A DNA stretch of 64,000 nucleotides, from positions 1-64,000 of the forward strand of contig JAKFXX010000008.1 in the NCBI GenBank assembly GCA_021731145.1, in the 5' to 3' direction. The notes beneath the pieces are model-generated. The model made no database searches, was not told where the DNA came from, and worked only from the letters and a program-made list of their open reading frames with translations. Every line of letters begins with the position of its first letter. The first letter of the stretch is position 1. Positions 25,498-31,904 of this stretch are shown piece after piece. Source of the DNA: Gammaproteobacteria bacterium. GTDB taxonomy: Bacteria; Pseudomonadota; Gammaproteobacteria; Ga0077554; Ga007554. Made by a program: the position numbers and the translations under genes.

Positions 25498-25511
25498 TTG
25501 ATCTATATCAA
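25498..25511. promoter_or_regulatory. FNR/ANR-type box
   Basis: TTGATCTATATCAA matches the TTGAT-N4-ATCAA consensus exactly. It is 258 bases upstream of the minus-strand surface-protein gene at 25240 and lies in AT-rich DNA. No other gene starts nearby, so this gene is the likely target. The surrounding stretch 25241-25839 has no full gene; it also holds a terminator-like hairpin, a reductase remnant and a palindromic element. Confidence 0.6.
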
Positions 25512-25540
25512 TAAATATTCAAGTTTTTAAAAATTTATAA

Positions 25541-25567
25541 CCCAAGCAAAAAAGCTGGGCTATTTTT
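25541..25567 (+). terminator. terminator-like hairpin
   Basis: CCCAAGC and GCTGGG form a short bulged stem around AAAAAA, followed by TATTTTT. No plus-strand gene ends immediately upstream, so its role is unclear. Confidence 0.3.
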
Positions 25568-25611
25568 AGGTGTATGAAGTGGGTGCCTCCAGGATCAAGT
25601 CGTACCTGAGT

Positions 25612-25701
25612 ACATCTACGAGACGTGCGTTTTATCTGGGCTGGCGGGTGTGCGGCGAGGTGGGTGAGGCGGTAAATCTCGAATATGCGCGGGTGCTTTA
25701 G
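25612..25701 (+). pseudogene. decayed fragment of a ferredoxin-type reductase gene
   Basis: About 30 codons ending in TAG resemble the C-terminal part of the reductase at 19007. The remnant reads YLGWRVCGEVGEAVNLEYARVL where the intact gene reads YLDRVVRGWVSEVENLEYAPVL. Flanking DNA does not continue the match. It is best seen as a truncated leftover of a duplication or an old paralogue. Confidence 0.4.
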
Positions 25702-25710
25702 TTCCAGTTT

Positions 25711-25808
25711 ATGCCTCTACATCATCCTCAGGTAGTGGGTATTCCCCCCTTTTCCAAAGGGGGATATGGGGTAGCGTGATACCCATCTGAGAATTGTGTA
25801 GAGGCATA
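25711..25808. mobile_element. 98-bp palindromic element with 9-bp target duplication
   Basis: Perfect 11-bp terminal inverted repeats (ATGCCTCTACA / TGTAGAGGCAT) enclose an inner CCCCCCTTTTTCCAAAGGGGG palindrome-like core. TTCCAGTTT occurs directly on both sides (25702-25710 and 25809-25817), as expected of a target-site duplication. There is no ORF. A longer related copy lies at 45473-45630. Confidence 0.7.
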
Positions 25809-25839
25809 TTCCAGTTTTTATTGAAAACGCAAATTGGAA

Positions 25840-26283
25840 TTAAATCATCAGCAGCGCCGCCGCGACGTTGCGCGCTTCATATACCAGGATATTGTAAGTG
25901 CGGCACGCCGCTGCGGTGTCCATAACCTCTACACCAATTCCGCGTTTGATAAAAGGTTCAAGAAGGGCGCTGGGTGGCCACCACAGGCGCGCGCCTGATC
26001 CGAACAGCACGACTTCGGGTTGCAGCTCGGCGACGGCCTCAAAATGGGCGGCGGTTATTTCTGCAGGGGTCATCGGTGGCCAGTCTCTGACCAATTGGCC
26101 GGGCATGACAATCACGCTGTTTGTCAGGGTTTCGTGACGGATGCGCCCGCGCACTTCGCCGTCGCGGTCGACGAGGAGAGGGGTGTCATCCCCTTCCCGC
26201 CAGGGAATGGTGACAACCACCTGTCCGGGGGCGTAGGAGATGAAGGTGTGGGTGCGGGGGTCGCGTTCCAGGTTGAATTGCAT
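25840..26283 (-). CDS. Mth938-like domain protein (DUF498)
   Basis: A 147-aa soluble protein with the Mth938/NDUFAF3 fold signature: SVIVMPGQLVRDWPP, PEVVLFGSGARL near residue 95 and GIGVEVMDTAAACRTYNIL near the end. These small proteins are widespread; human relatives assist assembly of respiratory complex I, but the bacterial role is not established. No signal peptide. It stands alone on the minus strand. Confidence 0.88.
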   Translation of the reverse strand: MQFNLERDPRTHTFISYAPGQVVVTIPWREGDDTPLLVDRDGEVRGRIRHETLTNSVIVMPGQLVRDWPPMTPAEITAAHFEAVAELQPEVVLFGSGARLWWPPSALLEPFIKRGIGVEVMDTAAACRTYNILVYEARNVAAALLMI

Positions 26284-26384
26284 GGCGGCAGGCGTCCAGT
26301 GATAGTAACGCCCCTATCTTACAGAAACCCCGCGAAAACCTCACCCATGAGATTTCGTTGCCGTAGCCCACGGCCCGTGCCCCA

Positions 26385-26649
26385 TTATTTCGAATATGCT
26401 TCCTTTCGGTGTCTGACTCGAATGATTTCTATGATCAAATCGGATTGAAGGACGTTGTAAATGATCCGGTAATCGCCGACCCGGACGCGGTAGCTGTGTT
26501 CTGATCCGACGAGTTTCTTGCTTCCCGTGGGGTGGGGGTTCGTTGCCAGGGATTCGACTGCCCCTAATATCTTGAGAAGCTCCTTACTTCTCCAGCGACC
26601 TCGCTTCCTTTTGCGCCGAGCGCTTCCATGTGATTTTATATGATGCCAT
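26385..26649 (-). pseudogene. frameshifted RelE/ParE-type toxin
   Basis: The minus strand encodes MASYKITWKRSAQKEARSLEK and then hits TAA. In the next frame the family continues: ELLKILGAVESLATNPHPTG, SYRVRVGDYRIIYNV and IIEIIRVRHRKEAY. The total of 265 bases is 88 codons plus one, so a single inserted base breaks an otherwise normal-length toxin. The ATG lies inside the 3' end of the antitoxin gene at 26636, the usual coupled arrangement. The antitoxin is intact, so toxin inactivation is the likely event; a sequencing error or programmed frameshift cannot be excluded. Confidence 0.75.
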
Positions 26650-26836
26650 CTCGTTTCAGCCCGGATACGAATTCGTCGTGGGAGGTTGTGGGTTCTTCGT
26701 GTCTTTCTGCTGCCGCAGCCAAATCCTCGATGTCCTCCATAAGTTCCTGGAATTGAGCTATTGGCAGGATGACAGCAGTTTTTTTGCCGGTTTCATTCGT
26801 GATGTACTGAGGTTTCAGGTTTTTCAGATTTATCAT
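26636..26836 (-). CDS. Phd/YefM-like antitoxin
   Basis: A 66-aa protein starting MINLKNLKPQYITNETGKK and continuing VILPIAQFQELMEDIEDLAA with an acidic tail. This is the pattern of small antitoxins of the Phd/YefM group, in which the N-terminus binds DNA and the tail wraps the toxin. The start at 26836 fits the family; an ATG at 26872 would add twelve residues. It overlaps the frameshifted toxin gene by 14 bases. Confidence 0.75.
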   Translation of the reverse strand: MINLKNLKPQYITNETGKKTAVILPIAQFQELMEDIEDLAAAAERHEEPTTSHDEFVSGLKRDGII

Positions 26837-26966
26837 GGCCGTTTCTCCGGTGCCGGGATCTCTGTCTATCATTCTATAGGTTCAGTTTCTGTGCCGCCAG
26901 TTGCCGTGGTCTGGACGGGGCAAATATAAAGCCATGGGATTCGCTGTGTTTCGATCAGTCCGGGTA

Positions 26967-27114
26967 GTGGGCACGGTTTGAGTGCCCACGCGCAATCCCC
27001 TCAATGACGTGACAACGTTCCATTATCAATTTATTTCCATTCGAACATTTCGACCATGGTTATGTCCGCCATTCATTGCACATCTGCCCGCGTGGGCACA
27101 AAAAACGTGCCCAC
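26967..27114. repeat. pair of identical-stem hairpins in the porin upstream region
   Basis: The 450 bases between the antitoxin and the first porin have no gene. They hold two hairpins with the same perfect stem GTGGGCAC/GTGCCCAC, at 26967-26989 (loop GGTTTGA) and 27092-27114 (loop AAAAAAC). Both look like copies of one dispersed intergenic repeat. Confidence 0.6.
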
Positions 27115-27286
27115 CCTACCCGGCTGATCCGTTTCATGGCAGGTTGTGTCATATTTACAACACAACTTCCCCGCCTGTTGCTTTTTTTAAAATAGTTGTT
27201 GCATTTCCGCTGAGCCCTTACTACAGTGCAGCCTGTGTCACTGTCAAAGTGACCTTCCAAACCTACTCTCAAGGGAGAATTTACAA

Positions 27287-28381
27287 ATGCAGAAGAAACT
27301 GATTGCTTTGGCCGTTGCTGGTGTACTGGCCGCCCCGTTGGCCGCGCAGGCCGGTGTCGAAGTATATGGTCAGGCCCGTATGTCGGTCGATTACAGCAAC
27401 AACGACGATGTTACCCCGATGGACAAGAGCGCCCTCTCCGTCTCCAGCAACAAGTCCCGCATCGGCTTCAAGGGCAGCGAAGATCTGGGTAACGGCCTGA
27501 AGGGCCTGTGGCAGATCGAGCAGGGCGTGAAATTCGACAGCGGCACGTGGGGCAACGAAGCGCGTGACACCTTCCTCGGCCTGGGCGGCAATTTCGGTAC
27601 CGTGCTGGCCGGCAAGCTGAGCACCCCCTACCGCACCTCCACCGAGCGTCTGGATGTGTTCAAGGACACCAAGGCCGACTATAACGCCATCGTCGGCAGC
27701 GTCGGCAGCGCCGGGCAACTGACTGGCGACACCAACGTTGGCAACCTGCGCGCCAACAACGCGCTGGCCTATGTTACCCCGAGCATGAACGGCTTCCAGG
27801 GTACGCTGGCCTATGTCGCCAACTATAACGACCTGCTCGGTGGTTCAGGCGACAACCTGCCGCGCACCAAGGCCGATGGCAAGAAGGACGCCTACAGCTT
27901 GAGCGGTACCTACGACAACGGCCCGCTGTACCTGGCGGCAGCCTATGAGGCGTTGAACAAGGCCGATCTGGGCGGCGGCACTGGCACCCCGAGCACCAAG
28001 TCCTGGAAAGTGGGCGGTGGCTGGAATTTCGGCCAGGGCACCACGGTCGGTGCGCTGTTCGAGAACATGGACCTGGGTGGCCTCACGGGCGACCGCAACG
28101 CTTGGTACCTGAGCGGCATGCACAAGATGGATGCCTTTAACGTCAAGGCGGCCTACGGCTCCGCAGACAAGTGGAGTGGTAGTACCGGCAAGAATGGTGC
28201 GCAGCAGATCTCGGTTGGCGCGGGCTACGAGCTGTCGAAGACCACCGAGGCCTATGCCCTGTACACCCAGGTCAGCAACGACAAGTCCGGTGCCTATGGC
28301 CTTGAGAGCATTGCCGGTTATGCCGACAAGACTGTGTCGTCCTTCTCGCTGGGCATCAAGCACGCGTTCTCGTCCAAGTAA
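27287..28381 (+). CDS. general porin, paralogue 1
   Basis: A 364-aa outer-membrane trimeric porin of the Gram-negative OmpC/Porin_4 type. The signal peptide is MQKKLIALAVAGVLAAPLAAQA, followed by GVEVYGQARMSVDY. Barrel features include SRIGFKGSEDLGNGLKGLWQ, the EQGVKFDSGTWGNEARDTF eyelet region and a C-terminal strand SFSLGIKHAFSSK. AAGGGAGAA precedes the ATG. A G+C-rich hairpin and a terminator follow. The next gene is a close paralogue. Codon use is notably C/G-ending compared with the second copy, suggesting high expression. Confidence 0.92.
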   Translation: MQKKLIALAVAGVLAAPLAAQAGVEVYGQARMSVDYSNNDDVTPMDKSALSVSSNKSRIGFKGSEDLGNGLKGLWQIEQGVKFDSGTWGNEARDTFLGLGGNFGTVLAGKLSTPYRTSTERLDVFKDTKADYNAIVGSVGSAGQLTGDTNVGNLRANNALAYVTPSMNGFQGTLAYVANYNDLLGGSGDNLPRTKADGKKDAYSLSGTYDNGPLYLAAAYEALNKADLGGGTGTPSTKSWKVGGGWNFGQGTTVGALFENMDLGGLTGDRNAWYLSGMHKMDAFNVKAAYGSADKWSGSTGKNGAQQISVGAGYELSKTTEAYALYTQVSNDKSGAYGLESIAGYADKTVSSFSLGIKHAFSSK

Positions 28382-28392
28382 GGCGGTGACGG

Positions 28393-28476
28393 GTTACGTA
28401 TGGCAAGTGGCGAGTGATGTGAACGCGGCGGGAGAGGTTCCCGCCGCGCCACGGTTCACCGCAGGCTATACGTAAC
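28393..28476 (+). promoter_or_regulatory. long stem-loop in the first porin 3' region
   Basis: Nested inverted repeats: GTTACGTAT (28393-28401) with ATACGTAAC (28468-28476), GTGAAC (28419-28424) with GTTCAC (28454-28459), and a perfect nine-base GCGGCGGGA/TCCCGCCGC stem (28425-28433/28439-28447). It lies between the porin stop and its terminator and could stabilise the transcript end or form an sRNA. Confidence 0.5.
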
Positions 28477-28494
28477 AAAAGTAGTAAAATTCGA

Positions 28495-28526
28495 CGGGCG
28501 CCTTTATCGGGCGCCCGTTTTTTTTT
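28495..28526 (+). terminator. terminator after porin 1
   Basis: CGGGCGCC, a six-base loop and GGCGCCCG are followed by nine T residues. Confidence 0.88.
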
Positions 28527-28626
28527 GCGTCTTTTGCAGGGTGCGCCATCCCCGTGAATCTCCGTAAGGGGGCAATGAGGGGTGGTTGATGGGTATATTA
28601 TTAATTACAGTTGAGAGGGGCAATAC

Positions 28627-29706
28627 ATGCAGAAGAGACTAATTACCTTGGCAGTTGCCAGTGTGCTGGTCATGCCGTTGGTCGCCCAGGCCGGGGTGGA
28701 GGTTTATGGTCAGGCGCGGATGTCCGCAGATTATGTTAATAACGACGACACAGGGCTTGCTTCTCCCGCAGGCAGCGGTCTTGCCAATCCTGACAAGAGT
28801 GCGCTTTCGGTAACAAACAATGTCTCGCGCATCGGCTTCAAGGGTGACGAGGATCTGGGCAATGGCCTGAAGGCGATATGGCAGATCGAGCAGCGCGTGG
28901 ATTTCGACACGGGTGGGTTTGCCACCGGCCCCCGCAATACCTTTCTTGGTCTGACAGGCGGTTTTGGTACCGCGCAGGTTGGTAAAATCGAGACGCCTTT
29001 CCGTCTGGCGACCCAGCGCATCGATATATTTGCCGATACCCGTGCCGATTACAATGCGATAATCGGTAACATCGGTGGGACGCTGGTATTCGATAAACGC
29101 AGTAACAATATCATCGTTTACACCTCGCCCGAGATGCAAGGCTTCAAGCTGTCAGGAGCCTACTCGCCGAGTGATAAAAATGATGATCTGCCTCGGATCA
29201 AAAGCGATGGTGACAAGAGTGTGTCCAGCGTGAACGCGACCTACGGTAATGGCCCGCTCTATCTGGCGATGGCTTATGAGTCGCAGGGCAATTACAGCGG
29301 CACCAATGATGCCAGGGCAACCCGGCTGGGCGGGTCGTGGGATTTCGGGCAGGGTACCACGGTGGGCGGTGTCTGGGAGAATGCCGACAAGGGCGGTAGT
29401 AATGGCGACCGTAAGGCGTGGTATGTGAATGCGGCCCACAAAATGGGCTATACCACCTTCAAGGCTGCGGTGGCCGGCGCGGGGGATATGGGTAGCAAGT
29501 CGGATACGGGCGCGATGCAATATTCGCTGGGTGCAGCCTACGCGATGACCAAAGTCACCGAGATTTACGCCCTCTACACGATGGTGAATAACGACAAGAG
29601 TGGCGCCTATGGCCTGTGGAACGGCCAGTTGGTCACTGCCGGTTACAACGACAAGAGCGTGTCCGCCTTGTCCGTCGGCATTAACTACAAGTTCTCGTCC
29701 AAGTAG
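28627..29706 (+). CDS. general porin, paralogue 2
   Basis: A 359-aa porin with the same plan as the gene upstream: signal MQKRLITLAVASVLVMPLVAQA, GVEVYGQARMSADYVNNDD, GLKAIWQIEQRVDFDTGGF and terminal SVGINYKFSSK. The tandem arrangement with separate terminators indicates independent transcription units arising by duplication. Differences are concentrated in predicted external loops (for example the N-terminal TGLASPAGSGLANP insertion), which would alter pore or surface properties. Confidence 0.92.
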   Translation: MQKRLITLAVASVLVMPLVAQAGVEVYGQARMSADYVNNDDTGLASPAGSGLANPDKSALSVTNNVSRIGFKGDEDLGNGLKAIWQIEQRVDFDTGGFATGPRNTFLGLTGGFGTAQVGKIETPFRLATQRIDIFADTRADYNAIIGNIGGTLVFDKRSNNIIVYTSPEMQGFKLSGAYSPSDKNDDLPRIKSDGDKSVSSVNATYGNGPLYLAMAYESQGNYSGTNDARATRLGGSWDFGQGTTVGGVWENADKGGSNGDRKAWYVNAAHKMGYTTFKAAVAGAGDMGSKSDTGAMQYSLGAAYAMTKVTEIYALYTMVNNDKSGAYGLWNGQLVTAGYNDKSVSALSVGINYKFSSK

Positions 29707-29733
29707 CGCGTGACGTATTGTTGTGGATCTGAG

Positions 29734-29761
29734 CGGGCGCCTTCGGGCGCCCGTTTTTTTG
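29734..29761 (+). terminator. terminator after porin 2
   Basis: CGGGCGCC and GGCGCCCG close on a TTCG tetraloop and are followed by eight T residues. Confidence 0.9.
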
Positions 29762-29872
29762 TGCCCCGTTTACAATGAAGTAAGCTGATGGGCGAACTCG
29801 TACTCTGCCCCCTCCATTTTAGTCGCTGGGCCATGTTTTGCCTGTGCTGTCTGTTTCTATTTCGTCATTTCA

Positions 29873-29901
29873 TTGACAGCGTAAAACCCCCTATGTTAGA
29901 A
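29873..29901 (+). promoter_or_regulatory. possible promoter of the cytochrome locus
   Basis: A perfect -35 TTGACA (29873-29878) is followed after 17 bases by TTAGAA, a weak -10. It ends 26 bases before the TTG start of the tetrahaem cytochrome. Confidence 0.35.
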
Positions 29902-29927
29902 AGCTAAAGACAACGAGGGTGGCATAA

Positions 29928-30782
29928 TTGAAAATAAATCACCAAGAACATTCGTTGCGTGGGAGAGGGCTCGTTGCCGGTGCAGTGCTGCTTATTGTCT
30001 GCGGCTCGATTTTTTTGGCTGCGGGCGGCGCGTTGGCCGGCATTTTTAACACCAAGCACAATCTCGGCAGCACGGGCGTGAACGCGGCCAGCCAATTCAG
30101 CGGCACGCGGGAGATTTGCGTGTTCTGCCATACCCCCCATGGCGGCAACGAGGCCGCTGCCGTTCCCCTCTGGAACCGCAATCTCGATCCCAATGGTTTT
30201 CAAACCTATGACCAGATGGGCACCACCACGCTCGATGCCCATGTGGAGCAGGTGGGTTCCGTATCTCTCGCGTGTCTTTCCTGTCATGACGGCACCCAGG
30301 CGATGGACTCGTTGCTTAACGAGCCGGGTTCCGGGCGGGTTGTGCCCGGCTTCAGGAGCGGCATCTGGAGCGGCCAGGCGGCCTCCGTCGGCGGCAGGAT
30401 CGCGTCACCCAGCGTTGTCACCAATTTGAGCAAGGATTTGACTAATGATCACCCGGTGGGCATCCAGTACGCGGGCGGGGGCTATTCCAATTCCAACCCC
30501 TCCGGCCCCGGTGCGGACAAGGACTTCAATCAAGCCAACACCGCGATTGTCGGCACGGAGAGGGTGTGGTGGGTAAACACCCCGGTCGAGGGCTCGCTGG
30601 CCTTCGAGAAGACCGACATGAAGCTGTACACCCGCATCGGCACGCGCGGAAAATATGCCGGCGAGCCGCAACCGTATGTCGAGTGCGCCTCGTGCCATGA
30701 TCCGCACGTCGATTACAACCCCACCTTCCTGCGCGTCGACCCCAAGGGCAGCGTGTTATGTTTGACCTGCCATGCGAAATAG
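29928..30782 (+). CDS. exported tetrahaem c-type cytochrome
   Basis: A 284-aa protein with four CxxCH haem sites: CVFCH, CLSCH, CASCH and CLTCH. A signal region (LVAGAVLLIVCGSIFLAAGGALA) sends it across the inner membrane. It begins with GIFNTKHNLGS and has ICVFCHTPHGGN followed by PLWNRNL, a motif shared with the 11-haem protein at 39878. Such CHTPHG/PLWNR cytochromes occur in extracellular electron-transfer loci. The TTG start follows ACGAGGGTGG; no nearby ATG suits the signal peptide. The 3' end overlaps the PPIase gene by 11 bases, implying translational coupling. Confidence 0.9.
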   Translation: MKINHQEHSLRGRGLVAGAVLLIVCGSIFLAAGGALAGIFNTKHNLGSTGVNAASQFSGTREICVFCHTPHGGNEAAAVPLWNRNLDPNGFQTYDQMGTTTLDAHVEQVGSVSLACLSCHDGTQAMDSLLNEPGSGRVVPGFRSGIWSGQAASVGGRIASPSVVTNLSKDLTNDHPVGIQYAGGGYSNSNPSGPGADKDFNQANTAIVGTERVWWVNTPVEGSLAFEKTDMKLYTRIGTRGKYAGEPQPYVECASCHDPHVDYNPTFLRVDPKGSVLCLTCHAK

Positions 30783-31758
30783 GGGTGGGCGCTGGCGGAC
30801 GGCGCTGATTTTAACCCTGGCCCTGGCGGGTGTTGCCGTTGCTGGCGCGCCGCCCGAGAAGGCTCAAGGAGCTGTCGATGCACAAGGAAGTGCGAGTGCC
30901 GCCAGAGGCACGACTGCAGGGATGCAGGAGGTAGAGCAACGCAAGGAGCAGTTGCCGAGGATGCCGGAAGCGGCCGCGTCGTTCGCTATAGTTGGGGGTG
31001 AAGCAATATCGCAGGAGCAGTATCATTCCGCGCTGCATGAGGGGATGCGGCGCAAGTTTTTTCATGGTACACCCTCGCGGGAACAGGTTGACGCCTACCG
31101 CCGCGAAGTAGCGCAGGGTTTGATTGAACGTGTCCTGTTGCGGCAGGAGGCGGCGCGCCGTGGTCTGGCAGGCGAAGGTCTGCTGGGGCGGCTGGAGGAG
31201 GTCGTGCGGCGCGTGCCGGAGCCGGGCGAGGAAGACGTGCGCGGTTATTACAATGCGCATCCGGACAAATTTACCGTGCCGGAGCGGTTGAGGGTATCGC
31301 TGATACTGCTCAAGGTAGAGCCTTCCGCGACAGGTGCGGCGTGGAAGGCGGCGGAGGCCGAGGCGGCACGGCTGGTTGACAGGCTGCTGAAGGCGGAGCC
31401 GCCGCGCCGGGGGGCGGAATTTGCCGAGTTGGCCCGGTTGCACTCCGGGGATGTATCCGCGAGCCGGGGCGGGGATCTGGGATATGTGCATAAGGGCATG
31501 CTGTCCGGTGAGGCGCAACAGGTGCTGGATGGCATGAAGCCGGGTGATATCTCCGCGCCGCTGTTGCTGTTGCAGGGTGTGGCGGTGTTGCGGCTGGAGG
31601 AGCGAGTGGCACCTGCATTAAGCGTTTTTGATGCCGCAAAGCCACGCGCGCGCGATTTGCTGGCAAGGGAGCGGGGGGGCGTGGCGTGGCAGGCGCTTAT
31701 CGAGCGGCTGCGCAGGGAAACGCCGGTTACAATAAGCGAAAATGATGCTGGTCCGTAA
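30772..31758 (+). CDS. exported parvulin-type peptidyl-prolyl isomerase (SurA/PpiD-like)
   Basis: A 328-aa periplasmic foldase. A short signal (ALILTLALAGVAVAGA) is followed by a low-complexity segment, a SurA-N-like helical region (YHSALHEGMRRKFFHGTPSR) and a rotamase domain (about 155-270: VPERLRVSLILLKV, FAELARLHSGDVSASRGGDL, LGYVHKGML). Dedicated PPIases accompany multihaem cytochromes in other electron-transfer loci, presumably helping export or barrel assembly. Residues about 35-68 come from a dispersed in-frame repeat (30875-30975) and interrupt the normal spacing between signal and chaperone domain. Confidence 0.88.
   Translation: MRNRGGRWRTALILTLALAGVAVAGAPPEKAQGAVDAQGSASAARGTTAGMQEVEQRKEQLPRMPEAAASFAIVGGEAISQEQYHSALHEGMRRKFFHGTPSREQVDAYRREVAQGLIERVLLRQEAARRGLAGEGLLGRLEEVVRRVPEPGEEDVRGYYNAHPDKFTVPERLRVSLILLKVEPSATGAAWKAAEAEAARLVDRLLKAEPPRRGAEFAELARLHSGDVSASRGGDLGYVHKGMLSGEAQQVLDGMKPGDISAPLLLLQGVAVLRLEERVAPALSVFDAAKPRARDLLARERGGVAWQALIERLRRETPVTISENDAGP
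30875..30975 (+). repeat. in-frame dispersed element, copy A
   Basis: This is a 101-bp GC-rich segment inside the PPIase gene. It shares TCGATGCACA and GTGCGAGTGCCGC with copy C. It also shares GGAGGTAGAGCAACGC followed by GGAGCAGTTGCCG with copy B at 39930. It stays open in the host frame, encoding the segment that ends QEVEQRKEQLPRMPEAAA. Confidence 0.65.
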
Positions 31759-31904
31759 AGCCGGCCGGAAAGAGTCTTCACCTGTATAAAAACACCCATC
31801 TTCCCTGCGCGATGCGGCGGGGCGGTGGCCGTGGTCGGGTGCTTTTTTTAATAATAATTTGAATGCTATTCAGGGGCGCGCCGTCGGCGCGGTTGGCAAT
31901 ATGA

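Noticed and set aside
31859-31904. A TTCAGGGGCGCGCC motif shared with 20855-20880
   Set aside because: Only about 15 bases match, with no further structure in common, so no repeat family is claimed.
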